Below are positions 48,503 through 57,715 of a stretch of DNA of 64,000 nucleotides, piece after piece. Source of the stretch: Burkholderiales bacterium (GTDB lineage Bacteria > Pseudomonadota > Gammaproteobacteria > Burkholderiales > Burkholderiaceae_B); assembly GCA_027484315.1 (NCBI GenBank), contig JAIXTE010000049.1, forward strand, positions 20,484-84,483, in the 5' to 3' direction. The number at the start of each line of letters is the position of its first letter. Position 1 is the stretch's first letter. The translations under genes and the position numbers were made by a program. A model generated the notes under the pieces. It was not told the DNA's origin. It searched no databases and was given only the letters and a program-made list of their open reading frames with translations.

Positions 48503-49213
48503 TCAAGCAGGCAGGTCGAAAAACAGCACTTCCGCTTGGTCGTTCACGTCAAAATTCAATTCCCGCTCGCCGCTCACCATCAAGGCATCGCCGGTCTGCA
48601 GCAACACATTGCCCACAGTCAATTCACCACGCGCCACGTGCAGGTAGGCCTTGCGGGCCGGGTCCAGTTCACGGTGCACGCTTTGCCGGCTTAAACGCCC
48701 CGCATACATTTTGGCGTCCTGGTAGATAAAGGCGATGTTCTTTGCTTCCGCCTCGGCCTTGTCTCCTGTCACAATCAGGCCCAATTGCCCGGTAATGCTG
48801 GCCACATCCAGATCGTGGTCCTTGTAGCCAGGCTCCACATTCTTCACAGCGGGCTCAATCCAGATTTGCAACAGGTGCGCCACATCCGTTTTGTGCGCAT
48901 TCATTTCGGAATGGCGAATACCGGTGCCCGCACTCATGCGCTGGATCTGGTTGGGATTGATGGCCGAACCGCCGCCCAGGCTGTCTTTGTGGCTCAATTC
49001 ACCACCCAGCATGTAGGTAATGATTTCCATGTCGCGGTGACCGTGAGTGCCAAAGCCGGTTTCGGGCTGTACCCAGTCTTCGTTGATGACGCGCAGGGGG
49101 CCAAAGCCCATGTGCTTGGGGTCGTAATAGCTGCCAAAGGAAAAGCTGTGATAGCTTTCAAGCCAGCCGTGCTGGGCATAACCGCGTTCGTTGGATTTTC
49201 TGATCTGGAACAT
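48503..49213 (-). CDS. Pirin family protein
   Basis: A 236-residue bicupin. The N-terminal cupin has the metal site in FGTHGHRDMEIITYMLGGELSHKDSLG and MSAGTGIRHSEMN, with the usual His-His-His-Glu ligands. The second cupin is degenerate, ending GDALMVSGERELNFD. Bacterial pirins of this type have been reported as quercetin dioxygenases or stress-linked regulators; the substrate here is unknown. The ATG at 49213 follows a strong AGGAGG. It is divergent from the LysR-type gene, a common pairing, and upstream of the WrbA-like flavoprotein gene. Confidence 0.93.
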   Translation of the reverse strand: MFQIRKSNERGYAQHGWLESYHSFSFGSYYDPKHMGFGPLRVINEDWVQPETGFGTHGHRDMEIITYMLGGELSHKDSLGGGSAINPNQIQRMSAGTGIRHSEMNAHKTDVAHLLQIWIEPAVKNVEPGYKDHDLDVASITGQLGLIVTGDKAEAEAKNIAFIYQDAKMYAGRLSRQSVHRELDPARKAYLHVARGELTVGNVLLQTGDALMVSGERELNFDVNDQAEVLFFDLPA

Positions 49214-49310
49214 GTTCAACCTCCTGTTGAATGATGAACCCAGTGTAGGTGGTGCAGCACGCCCAAACAAGGCGTAGAATTTGACGGACTTATTCAAAAA
49301 AACTGAACCT

Positions 49311-50222
49311 ATGACCATCAACCTGGACAGCCTCGCACTGCTTGAACTGATTGAAGCCCGGGGCAGTTTTGCAGCCGCTGCCCTGGCCTTGAACAAAGCG
49401 CCCTCTGCCATTACCTACCAACTGCGCCAGCTTGAAGAAAGCCTGGATGTGCTGATCTACGACCGTTCGGGCCACAAGGCCAAGTTAACGCCCGCTGGGC
49501 AGGCTTTGCTGGAAGAAGGCCGCAAGTTGCTCGAAAACTCAGAAGCACTGACCAAGCGAGTCAAAGCCGTGGCGAGCGGCTGGGAAGCCGAACTGCGCAT
49601 CGTGCTGGATTCAGTGGTGCCATTTGAACAAACCATTGCGTGGATCGACGCATTCGATCAACTGCAAAGCCCCACCCGCCTTCGCTTTTCAAGTGAAGTG
49701 CTGTCGGGTACGTGGGAAGCACTGTATTCAGGTCGGGCAGACCTGTTGATCGGCAGCAGGCTGGATCAAAACCAGTTTGCCACCGCTACTGGCCTGCACA
49801 TTCAAAGCCTTGGGCAGTCGGTGTTCGTGTTTGCCGTGGCACCCACGCACCCCTTGGCGGCTGAACCGGAACCCGTGTGCATCGAAACCATTCGCCAGCA
49901 CCGCGCGGTGGCTGTGGGGGATACGTCCCGCAACTTCAAGCCGGTCACCTTTGGCCTGCAAAGCGGGCAGGCCGTACTGACCGTGCCCAACTTGCAAGCC
50001 AAGGTGCAGGCGCAACTGGCTGGGTTAGGCTGCGGCTGGCTGCCCTGGAACCTGATCGAACAGGATGTGGCCAATGGCCGCCTGATTGTCAAGGCCACGG
50101 AAGACACAACCCGCCAAAGCAACCTTTGTTTTGCGTGGCAACGCGGCAGCCAGGGCAAAGCGCTGGACTGGTGGACACGGCACCTGGCCACAGTTCAACT
50201 TAACTTTCAACCGCCCGCCTGA
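49311..50222 (+). CDS. LysR-type transcriptional regulator
   Basis: A 303-residue regulator. The winged-helix domain (about 1-65) reads LALLELIEARGSFAAAALALNKAPSAITYQLRQLEESLDVLIYDRSG, and a substrate-binding domain follows from about residue 90 (LRIVLDSVVPFEQTIAWIDAF). The ATG at 49311 is chosen since an earlier in-frame start adds only 10 unrelated residues. It is divergent from the pirin gene with 97 bases between, so it probably controls the pirin-flavoprotein pair. The effector is unknown. gluQ follows closely but is probably unrelated in function. Confidence 0.92.
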   Translation: MTINLDSLALLELIEARGSFAAAALALNKAPSAITYQLRQLEESLDVLIYDRSGHKAKLTPAGQALLEEGRKLLENSEALTKRVKAVASGWEAELRIVLDSVVPFEQTIAWIDAFDQLQSPTRLRFSSEVLSGTWEALYSGRADLLIGSRLDQNQFATATGLHIQSLGQSVFVFAVAPTHPLAAEPEPVCIETIRQHRAVAVGDTSRNFKPVTFGLQSGQAVLTVPNLQAKVQAQLAGLGCGWLPWNLIEQDVANGRLIVKATEDTTRQSNLCFAWQRGSQGKALDWWTRHLATVQLNFQPPA

Positions 50223-50236
50223 ACCCTTAAGCGCAC

Positions 50237-51130
50237 ATGCCCACCACACCCCAATACATCGGCCGCTTTGCACCCTCTCCTACTGGCCCATTGCACCTCG
50301 GTTCGCTGGCTACGGCGCTGGCCAGCTATCTGGACGCCAAAGTGCACCAGGGCCAATGGCTGCTGCGCATTGAAGACATTGACGAAGGCCGCTGCAGCGC
50401 TGCGTCTACCGAACACATTGTTCACACACTGAGGCGACATGGCTTGAACTGGCAAGGTGAAGTGTGGGTCCAGTCGCAAAGGCACGCTGTGTATCAAACC
50501 GCTTTGGATACACTACAAGGCGACAACTTGACCTACCCCTGCGCCTGCACCCGAAAGGAAATTGACGAAGCGAATGCCAACCGCACCCACGGTGAAAACC
50601 GCATTTACCCCGGCACCTGCAGACAAGGCATGCCGGAAGGTCGGGAAATGCGGGCCATTCGATTTCGCTGCCCCAACGAGCCCATCAACTGGCATGACCA
50701 CCGCCTGGGCCATTTCAGTGACAGGCTAGGCGAGACCAGCGGCGATTTTGTACTGCAACGGGGAGACGGCTTTTGGGCTTACCACCTGGTCGTGGTGGTT
50801 GACGACCTGGCCAGCAAGGTCACTCACATTGTCCGGGGTGAAGACTTGACCGACACCACAGCACGACAAATCGCGGTATGGAAGGCACTGCAAGGCACGC
50901 CCCCTGAGTACTGGCACCTGCCAGTGATTTTGGCTGAAGATGGGCAGAAGCTTTCCAAACAGACGGGCGCACAAGCAGTGCCAGAACACGACCCTGTGTT
51001 GAACCTGAATGCGGTATGGCAGCACTTTGGGCTGGACAAAATAAAAGCCACATCGGCAACCGAGTGGCTTGATTTGGCAATTCCGGTTTGGGCCAATTAC
51101 CGGGCAGCACAGGCCGCACGGCAATTGTAG
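50237..51130 (+). CDS. gluQ: Glutamyl-Q tRNA(Asp) synthetase
   Basis: A GluRS paralogue lacking the anticodon-binding domain, which attaches glutamate to queuosine 34 of tRNA-Asp. Length 297 residues. Motifs: GRFAPSPTGPLHLGSLATALASYLDAK (HIGH region), zinc ligands in YPCACTRKEIDE and YPGTCRQG, and LSKQTGAQAV (KMSKS-type loop). Its substrate needs queuosine, and the queuosine gene queA is also in this window at 56.6 kb. It converges with the helicase gene. Confidence 0.95.
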   Translation: MPTTPQYIGRFAPSPTGPLHLGSLATALASYLDAKVHQGQWLLRIEDIDEGRCSAASTEHIVHTLRRHGLNWQGEVWVQSQRHAVYQTALDTLQGDNLTYPCACTRKEIDEANANRTHGENRIYPGTCRQGMPEGREMRAIRFRCPNEPINWHDHRLGHFSDRLGETSGDFVLQRGDGFWAYHLVVVVDDLASKVTHIVRGEDLTDTTARQIAVWKALQGTPPEYWHLPVILAEDGQKLSKQTGAQAVPEHDPVLNLNAVWQHFGLDKIKATSATEWLDLAIPVWANYRAAQAARQL

Positions 51131-51150
51131 GGGCACAGTGCCTGATTGCG

Positions 51151-52776
51151 TCAGTTGCGGGGGCTACCACCCAGCAAAAACGCCACTGGCGCTGCATTCT
51201 TGTTTTTGGCCTTGTTGCTCAGGTTGGACTGCTGGGCAGAGGCCTGATCGCCTGCCGCCTTGTCTTCCCTGGATTCCTGGTAAGGCTGATTGAACAAGTT
51301 GTCTTTCACACGGGTTTGCGCCAGCTTGGCGCGCAAGCGTTCGTATTCCGCATCGCGGTGAATCGGGGCGTTGTCGTTGAAACGCGCACCCTGGTACGAC
51401 ATGTCCCTGGCCGGGCGGCGCTCACGCGCTGGAGCTGAGTCATCAGACGTTCGGGGGGGCCTGCGGTCTGAACGGCCTTCCTGGCTACGTCCCTCGTAGC
51501 GACTCTCGGTGCGTCCTTCAGTGCGGCCATCACGTCCATCCCGACCACCACGTTCTTCACGGGGTGCGCGCGCGCCGGGCACAAAGCCTTCAAGCTCTTC
51601 GCGAACAAAGGCTTTGCCAATCAGTTTTTCGATGTCTTTCAAGGCACGTTCATCGCGTTTTACAACGAATGAATACGCTGTGCCTTTGGCCCCAGCGCGG
51701 CCAGTACGGCCAATGCGGTGAACATAATCTTCAGGCGTGGTGGGCAGGTCGTAGTTGATCACGCATGGCAGGTCGGCAATGTCCAAACCACGTGCAGCCA
51801 CATCGGTGGCCACCAGCACGGTAACTTCACCCGCTTTGAACGCTTCAAGCGATTTGGTACGCTCGGCCTGCGTTTTGTCGCCGTGAATTGCAGTGCTGGA
51901 CACGCCCTGCTTTTCAAGATAAACCGCCAGTCGGGCTGTACCCAGCTTGGTATTTGAAAACACGATGACCTGGCTCAGGGCCTTGGTCTGGATCAGGTGG
52001 CAAACGGCCATGCGTTTGTCCTCTTCACTGTCCAGCGCGAAGATCACCTGCTTGATGTTCTCGGACGTTGCATTGCGGCGCGCCACTTCAATCAAAGTGG
52101 GCGACACCATGAAACTTCGGGCCAGCTTTTGAATTTCTGGCGAGAAAGTGGCCGAAAACAGCAAGTTTTGCCGTGTTTTAGGCAACAAATTAATAATGCG
52201 CTGCAAATCAGGCAAAAAGCCCATGTCCAGCATGCGGTCTGCTTCATCCAGTACCAGCACTTGAACCTGGCCCAAGTTGATGCTTTTTTGTTGGACGTGG
52301 TCCAGCAAACGGCCCGGCGTGGCAATCACCAGCTCAACACCCCGGCGCAGGGCCTGAATTTGGGGGTTGATGTCCACACCGCCGTACACCACAGTAGAAC
52401 GCAGGGGCGTGAATTTGGCGTAAGTGTGCACATTGGCTGCAACCTGATCAGCCAGCTCGCGGGTGGGCGTCAAAATCAGGGCACGAACGGGGTGACGCGC
52501 GGGCGACGTATTCTCCGTGGCCAGCGGCATCAAGCGATTCAGAATGGGCAAGGAAAAACCAGCGGTTTTTCCGGTACCTGTTTGGGCAGCACCCATTACA
52601 TCCACACCGGTCAACACGACCGGAATTGCTTTCGCCTGGATGGGGGTTGGCTGGGTGTAGCCTTGCGCGTCGATTGCTTTTTGAATGTCGGGGTGCAGCG
52701 CGAAGTCCGCAAAAGTGACGTTCGCGAGGGCGGCCTCTTCTGCCGCGCTGATGGTATTCGGTTCAGTTTGTGTCAT
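51151..52776 (-). CDS. DEAD-box ATP-dependent RNA helicase (RhlE-like)
   Basis: A 541-residue SF2 helicase. The Q motif region ends GYTQPTPIQAKAIP, followed by motif I AAQTGTGKTAGF, motif II VLDEADRMLD, motif III FSATFS, and motif VI YVHRIGRTGRAG. The C-terminal tail from about residue 400 is basic and Arg/Gly-rich (EERGGRDGRDGRTEGRTESR and onward), typical of RhlE-type helicases acting in ribosome assembly and mRNA turnover. It is transcribed alone and convergent with gluQ. Confidence 0.94.
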   Translation of the reverse strand: MTQTEPNTISAAEEAALANVTFADFALHPDIQKAIDAQGYTQPTPIQAKAIPVVLTGVDVMGAAQTGTGKTAGFSLPILNRLMPLATENTSPARHPVRALILTPTRELADQVAANVHTYAKFTPLRSTVVYGGVDINPQIQALRRGVELVIATPGRLLDHVQQKSINLGQVQVLVLDEADRMLDMGFLPDLQRIINLLPKTRQNLLFSATFSPEIQKLARSFMVSPTLIEVARRNATSENIKQVIFALDSEEDKRMAVCHLIQTKALSQVIVFSNTKLGTARLAVYLEKQGVSSTAIHGDKTQAERTKSLEAFKAGEVTVLVATDVAARGLDIADLPCVINYDLPTTPEDYVHRIGRTGRAGAKGTAYSFVVKRDERALKDIEKLIGKAFVREELEGFVPGARAPREERGGRDGRDGRTEGRTESRYEGRSQEGRSDRRPPRTSDDSAPARERRPARDMSYQGARFNDNAPIHRDAEYERLRAKLAQTRVKDNLFNQPYQESREDKAAGDQASAQQSNLSNKAKNKNAAPVAFLLGGSPRN

Positions 52777-52895
52777 GCACGCATTCTAAGCCCATTTGAT
52801 GCTTATTATTTGTGCAGCGGACTTAAATTCACTTGCTGCACCGGCTGGGTGCAGCAAATGTACTTTTCATACAACAGCTGGTGGTGTCTGCCGAT

Positions 52896-53825
52896 TCAGA
52901 GATGTTCGGCTATGAATTCATCCACGTGTTTGACCGCCAAACGACCCGCATTGGCCTGTGAACTTTCAGTGCCCCAAGCCACGTGGGGTGTGATGATGCA
53001 ACGCGGGTGGTGCCATTGCACCATCAGGTGATCTCGTGGAGGTGGTTCCACTTCCAGAACATCCAGTGCGGCGCCACCCAAGTGCCCGCTTTCGATGGCC
53101 TGCTTCAAGGCCTCGAACTGCACCAAGCCACCACGCGCGGTGTTGATCAAAATGGCACCCTTCTTCATCTTCGGCAAGGTGTCGGGGCCAATCAAACCAC
53201 GTGTTTGGTCATTCAAAGGGCAGTGCAAACTGAGCACATCGCTGTGGGCCAATCCATGTTCAAAGGTCACGTAGCCGTTGCGAGGCGTTGCGACCCCTTG
53301 GCGTTCAATGTGCAACACGGTCATACCGAATGCTTTGGCGAATTCGACCAGCTTGCCACCAATGGCACCGCTGCCCAGCACGCCCAGGGTTTGGGTGTGC
53401 AAACCCCGCATGGGTAAAGTGTGCAGGCAGAAAAACCGCGAGGCACTCCAGGTACCGTCATGCACCTGGCTTTGCCATTCGGGCACCCGCCGAGTCAGTT
53501 GCAAAATACAGGCCATTGCATGCTCGGCCACAGATTCCGGGCCGTAGTTGACCACGTTGCTGACCCTGATCCCACGTTCTGCACAAGCAACCTTGTCCAC
53601 ATTGTCCGTGCCGGTGGCCACCAACTGAATCATTTTCAACTTGGGTGCATAGCCCAGTTCGACGGGTCCAATTTTCACTTTGTTGATGATCAGGATTTCA
53701 GCGTCCTTGATGCGTTCTTTCAGCATGTCCGCTGTTGTAAATGGATATTCAGTCCAGGTGTGCGCGCATTCAGGGCGCGGCAAGGGGGTGCGTACGGTTT
53801 CGCTTTCCAGCCAAACAATGTTCAT
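52896..53825 (-). CDS. D-2-hydroxyacid dehydrogenase, NAD(P)-dependent
   Basis: A 309-residue enzyme of the glycerate/phosphoglycerate dehydrogenase group. The nucleotide motif is LGVLGSGAIGGKLVEFAKAFG. The catalytic arginine lies in INTARGGLVQFEAL, a glutamate in LDVLEVEPPPRDH and the histidine in RCIITPHVAWGT. MIQLVATGTDNVD and SVAEHAMACILQLTRR are family blocks. The substrate (glycerate, hydroxypyruvate or another 2-oxo acid) is not decided by sequence. Single gene. Confidence 0.92.
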   Translation of the reverse strand: MNIVWLESETVRTPLPRPECAHTWTEYPFTTADMLKERIKDAEILIINKVKIGPVELGYAPKLKMIQLVATGTDNVDKVACAERGIRVSNVVNYGPESVAEHAMACILQLTRRVPEWQSQVHDGTWSASRFFCLHTLPMRGLHTQTLGVLGSGAIGGKLVEFAKAFGMTVLHIERQGVATPRNGYVTFEHGLAHSDVLSLHCPLNDQTRGLIGPDTLPKMKKGAILINTARGGLVQFEALKQAIESGHLGGAALDVLEVEPPPRDHLMVQWHHPRCIITPHVAWGTESSQANAGRLAVKHVDEFIAEHL

Positions 53826-53915
53826 GGTGTTGTCTCCAATTGGGTTGCTAGAAGGCTACCGACTAATTGCAGCCTTAGACACTGGGACTAACCATGAAAA
53901 CAGATGGAAAACATC

Positions 53916-55493
53916 TTAAACACTGGTGGAGTCAAGCGGTACGGGCGTGGTACTGACACCGGCGATTCGATAACAGTTTTTACCGGCCTTCTTGGCCATG
54001 TACATTTGTTCATCGCTGATTTCCAGCAGTTTTTGAAATGAGCTGCCATGCAGCGGGTGCATGGCCGCACCAATGCTGCATGACACGGTCAAGCCGTGAT
54101 TTTGCCGAATCCGCACCAGCAACTTGTCACAGGCAAACGATTCGATAATCCGCTCAGAGATATTCTTGAGCAACTGGATGTTGCATCGGGCCACGATGAT
54201 TGCGAATTCGTCACCACCGAGGCGTGCCACTTGATCCACGTTGCGTGTGGCGCCTTTCAACAGGCTTGCACTGGTTTTCAGAATTTGATCGCCGGCCTTG
54301 TGGCCCAGGGTGTCATTCACAGACTTGAAGCCGTCCAGATCCAGAAACATCAGCCCTAGCGTTTCGCCCGGCAACAACCGGGACAAGCGGGTTTCCAGCG
54401 TGATATCGAAGCCACGGCGGTTCAAGATACCGGTCAATGGGTCGCGCTCTACCTCGTTGCGAAGGTCTTCCACATTCTTGCGGATACTGACATCTTCAAC
54501 AATCAAAACCGCATGGGCACCCTGGGTTTTATCGTTGTACACCGCGAAGCGAAATTGAAGCACCCGGCCGTCGGTGAAATTCAATTCGATGGGCATTTCA
54601 TGGTTGCGAAAATAATCGGTTACGAGGTCTTTGAGTAATATCCGCTGCTCCCGAACCACTCCTGCATTGAGCAACACCTGCTCCAGTTTTGCCGATGCCG
54701 GATTGATTGATTCCAGCCGCAGCATTTTGGCCAAGGCCTTGTTGGTGTAAAGCACATTGAAGTGTTCATCCAGATACGCTACACCGCTACCCAGTGACGA
54801 AAGCAACAAATCCAGCCTGTTTTTTTCGGAAACAGACCGCGCATGGCTGTTTTCCATGGCCTTCATTTGCGCTTGAATCGCTTGCGCCATGCTGTTGAAC
54901 GCTGCACCCAAGCAAGAGATTTCATCGCGTCCAGTGACCTGTATGCGCGATTCAATTTGCCCGGACTGCAACTCCATGGCCTTGGTCCGCAGGTCTTCCA
55001 GTCGAGCCGACAGGGTATTGCTCAAACCAAACAGGATCATGGCGCAGGCAATTGCACTGAGCAGAAATACCCCCACAAGGTAAAACACCATCTCGTCTCT
55101 ACTGCGGTACACCTCTTGCTCATCAAACAAAACCATTAGCTGGTGCCCTTGCGTGGGCAAGGTGAATGCGGAAACCAGCGCGGGATCAATGTCTTCAGAA
55201 CTTTTAGGAACCTGCCCCAAGGTATACACCATGCGGTTTTCAGCGTTGATCCACACCGCAGTGGGTTTGTAGCGCGTATAAAAATCCCGAACAATCGACG
55301 ACACAGTATTGATGGAATAGGTGTCGCTGGCCATGTTGGCCCGCGTCAACTCAGCCTGAAAACTTTCACGGGTTTTCTGGAGCTCACGTTCTGCCACATT
55401 GCCCATGTGCAGGAATTGAATACTCGTGAAAATGCCGCCCAACATCAGCTGGGCGACAAATGTAGTCAGGAGCCATTTCCATTTAAAAGACAT
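53916..55493 (-). CDS. Membrane HAMP-PAS-GGDEF diguanylate cyclase
   Basis: A 525-residue inner-membrane enzyme. Membrane segments lie at about 7-27 and 134-158 with a periplasmic sensor loop between them, then HAMP (about 160-212), PAS (about 225-335; LLSSLGSGVAYLDEHFNVLYTNKAL) and GGDEF (about 355-515; DPLTGILNRRGFDITLE). The active-site motif is RLGGDEFAII (intact), and the inhibitory I-site RNVD lies five residues upstream. It should therefore make c-di-GMP and be feedback-inhibited. ATG 55493 is the chosen start, since upstream readings run into intergenic DNA. It is divergent from tRNA-Leu. Confidence 0.93.
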   Translation of the reverse strand: MSFKWKWLLTTFVAQLMLGGIFTSIQFLHMGNVAERELQKTRESFQAELTRANMASDTYSINTVSSIVRDFYTRYKPTAVWINAENRMVYTLGQVPKSSEDIDPALVSAFTLPTQGHQLMVLFDEQEVYRSRDEMVFYLVGVFLLSAIACAMILFGLSNTLSARLEDLRTKAMELQSGQIESRIQVTGRDEISCLGAAFNSMAQAIQAQMKAMENSHARSVSEKNRLDLLLSSLGSGVAYLDEHFNVLYTNKALAKMLRLESINPASAKLEQVLLNAGVVREQRILLKDLVTDYFRNHEMPIELNFTDGRVLQFRFAVYNDKTQGAHAVLIVEDVSIRKNVEDLRNEVERDPLTGILNRRGFDITLETRLSRLLPGETLGLMFLDLDGFKSVNDTLGHKAGDQILKTSASLLKGATRNVDQVARLGGDEFAIIVARCNIQLLKNISERIIESFACDKLLVRIRQNHGLTVSCSIGAAMHPLHGSSFQKLLEISDEQMYMAKKAGKNCYRIAGVSTTPVPLDSTSV

Positions 55494-55620
55494 CGCCGTG
55501 TGGCCCGAAAAGTGTGATCTATTGTGCAAAGTATCCCCGCTTGCTGATCGTGTTTGAATCCCACGAGAGGGGCACTTTTCGCCCATTTTCAAAATAAACA
55601 CAAATTTGTGATCCGGGGTG

Positions 55621-55649
55621 TTGTATTAAAACTTTTTTTTTGCCATAAT
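55621..55649 (+). promoter_or_regulatory. Promoter of tRNA-Leu
   Basis: A -35 like TTGTAT (55621-55626) and a -10 like CATAAT (55644-55649) are spaced by 17 bases, and the tRNA begins 9 bases after the -10. Between -10 and the tRNA lies a GC-rich stretch, GCGGGCTT, similar to stringent-control discriminators. Confidence 0.6.
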
Positions 55650-55658
55650 TGCGGGCTT

Positions 55659-55745
55659 GCCGAGGTGGCGGAATTGGTAGACGCGCTGGACTCAAAATCC
55701 AGTGGTAGAGATATCGTGCGGGTTCGATTCCCGCCCTCGGCACCA
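55659..55745 (+). tRNA. tRNA-Leu (anticodon CAA)
   Basis: A class II cloverleaf can be folded. The acceptor stem is GCCGAGG with CCTCGGC, the D arm has GCG and CGC flanking GAATTGGTAGA, and the anticodon stem CTGGA and TCCAG surrounds CTCAAAA (anticodon CAA). A long variable arm follows, then the T arm GCGGG TTCGATT CCCGC. The encoded CCA end is present (55743-55745). It reads leucine codon UUG. Confidence 0.97.
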
Positions 55746-55972
55746 GCCCCCAAAAAAATTCAAAAAATCTGCAACAGCAATCTTCGATAAAATCCTAAGT
55801 GCGGTTCTGAATCGAATCAATTGCGCCAATTCCCATGCGTACGCCAGACATATCCCACAAGCCCTGTCACGCCTGTCCTACATTCAAAGTTTTCCCATTG
55901 CGATAGATTGGTTCATGACGCTGTCGCGTCTTACATTCTTACCAACAGACATCTTCACGGAGAGAAAACAGC

Positions 55973-56368
55973 ATGGAAAAGCAATGGGAAAATAGCAGCT
56001 CCAACAATCGATCCAACAATGAGGACAATGAAGATCGCAGCTTTCAAAGCATTGGCAAGGAAAGCCGAGGCGATCAGGATGATGACCTTGAAGACTCTGA
56101 TCAGGATCAGGACAATCGTCAGTCTGGCATGGGTTCCAACGGACAGAACCAGTCGCTCAGCAACATGGCTTACAACTGGGTGAGCTTTGTTCAACACAAA
56201 GCCAAGGCAGTCAAAGCTTATGAGCAATACATTTCAGATGCAGAAGCTGCTGGCGAAACTGAATGCGCGGACCTTTTCCGCAAGGCCTGTAAGGCTGATC
56301 TGGAACAACTAGGGCAAGCTCGAAATCATCTTTCGGCCGTTTTAAAGGAAACTGAAAACGCAGAGTAA
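55973..56368 (+). CDS. Small acidic hydrophilic protein, unknown function
   Basis: A 131-residue protein with ATG after GGAGAG. The first 65 residues are low in complexity and rich in Asp, Glu, Asn, Ser and Gln, likely disordered. The second half (about 66-131: AYNWVSFVQHKAKAVKAYEQYISDAEAAGETECADLFRKA and on) looks like two or three amphipathic helices. No signal peptide or membrane segment is seen and no family is recognised. Its own terminator follows. Composition resembles stress-related hydrophilins, but this is only a compositional guess. Confidence 0.72.
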   Translation: MEKQWENSSSNNRSNNEDNEDRSFQSIGKESRGDQDDDLEDSDQDQDNRQSGMGSNGQNQSLSNMAYNWVSFVQHKAKAVKAYEQYISDAEAAGETECADLFRKACKADLEQLGQARNHLSAVLKETENAE

Positions 56369-56393
56369 GCTACACCACTTATTTGGCAGTTAT

Positions 56394-56432
56394 AAAAAAG
56401 GCAGTTTGCAAAGTTCTTGCAACTGCCTTTTG
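56394..56432 (+). terminator. Intrinsic terminator
   Basis: An inverted repeat AAAAGGCAGTTTGCAA with TTGCAACTGCCTTTT has a five-base loop, and a T-rich stretch follows. It lies 25 bases after the stop of the small acidic protein gene. Confidence 0.88.
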
Positions 56433-56638
56433 TCTTTTTCGGAAGAGGTTGCTCTTGCAGGAAGATGTAAGCGCTGTAAAATTGATGCGCTGTCAGGCGC
56501 CTTGAATTCAAAACATTCTTTGTTTTTACCTGGCCCATCCTGAGTTTTTGCGAGAGGCCAATGGTCGGTATTCCACGAGAAAGTCATTGCCTAATCGCAG
56601 CTCTGTGCAACATCTCTTAAGCCTGCGTGTAGTTCGCC

Positions 56639-57715
56639 ATGAAACTGTCCGACTTTGACTTCACTCTTCCTGAGGCATTAATTGCCCAACATCCGCCGCA
56701 ACAGCGGGGGGAATCCCGTCTGCTGGTGTGTCCAACCAATAAAGCGATTGAAGACCATCAATTCAGACACGTATTGGATCTGCTTCAGCCCAATGATGTG
56801 CTGGTGGTCAACGACACCAAGGTATTGAAAGCTCGCCTGCAAGGCGAGAAAGCCACGGGTGGAAAAATCGAAGTAATGCTTGAACGCATACTGGATGACA
56901 GGCGTTTCACGGCCATGATCCGGGCCAGCAAATCACCCAAACCCGGCAGCGAAGTGATTTTGGCGGGTGTAGCCAGCGCAAGGGTACTGGCCAAGCAGGG
57001 CATGATGTATGAACTGGAGTTGCTGCATTCCAGCCTCGGCCTGCCCGAATTGCTGGAGTCGCACGGGGCCCTTCCTCTACCCCCTTACATTGAGCACGAC
57101 GCCAATGCCCAGGATGATGAACGTTACCAAACTGTGTTTGCCAAAGAACCAGGTGCAGTGGCTGCCCCCACAGCAGGTTTGCATTTCACTGAAGATTTGC
57201 TGACCCAAGTGCAAGCCAAAGGTGTTCGGCTTTTGAACCTGACGCTGCATGTGGGCGCAGGCACATTCCTGCCGGTCAAAACCGACAATGTGGAAGAACA
57301 CGTCATGCACAGCGAGCGGTACTGCATACCCGGCTCGGTGATTGCCGAACTGTTGAATGCCAAACAGAACGGCGGGCGAATTGTGGCCGTGGGCACAACC
57401 TCGCTGCGCGCACTGGAAGCCTGGGCCACAGAAACAAGCTGTGACTTCAATTCTGAAGCTGGGCTGAAGAAAGTTACCATTTGTGCAGAACACGGGCACG
57501 CCGGAGACACCCAGATTTTTATCAAACCAGGCTACAACTTCAAGGTTGTCGACAGACTGATCACCAACTTCCACTTACCCAAGAGCACATTGCTGATGCT
57601 GGTTTCCGCTTTGGCAGGAAAGTCCACTATCTTTAACGCATATCAACACGCAATTGCGCAACAATACAGATTCTTCAGTTACGGCGATGCCATGTGGCTT
57701 GAACGCGCAGAATGA
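56639..57715 (+). CDS. queA: S-adenosylmethionine:tRNA ribosyltransferase-isomerase
   Basis: Penultimate step of queuosine synthesis: transfer and isomerisation of the ribosyl moiety of SAM onto preQ1 in tRNA. The N-terminus [28 protein letters not shown] is diagnostic, followed by [45 protein letters not shown] and [17 protein letters not shown]. Length 358 residues, standard. tgt is not in the window. The stop overlaps the next start by four bases. Confidence 0.97.
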   Translation: MKLSDFDFTLPEALIAQHPPQQRGESRLLVCPTNKAIEDHQFRHVLDLLQPNDVLVVNDTKVLKARLQGEKATGGKIEVMLERILDDRRFTAMIRASKSPKPGSEVILAGVASARVLAKQGMMYELELLHSSLGLPELLESHGALPLPPYIEHDANAQDDERYQTVFAKEPGAVAAPTAGLHFTEDLLTQVQAKGVRLLNLTLHVGAGTFLPVKTDNVEEHVMHSERYCIPGSVIAELLNAKQNGGRIVAVGTTSLRALEAWATETSCDFNSEAGLKKVTICAEHGHAGDTQIFIKPGYNFKVVDRLITNFHLPKSTLLMLVSALAGKSTIFNAYQHAIAQQYRFFSYGDAMWLERAE

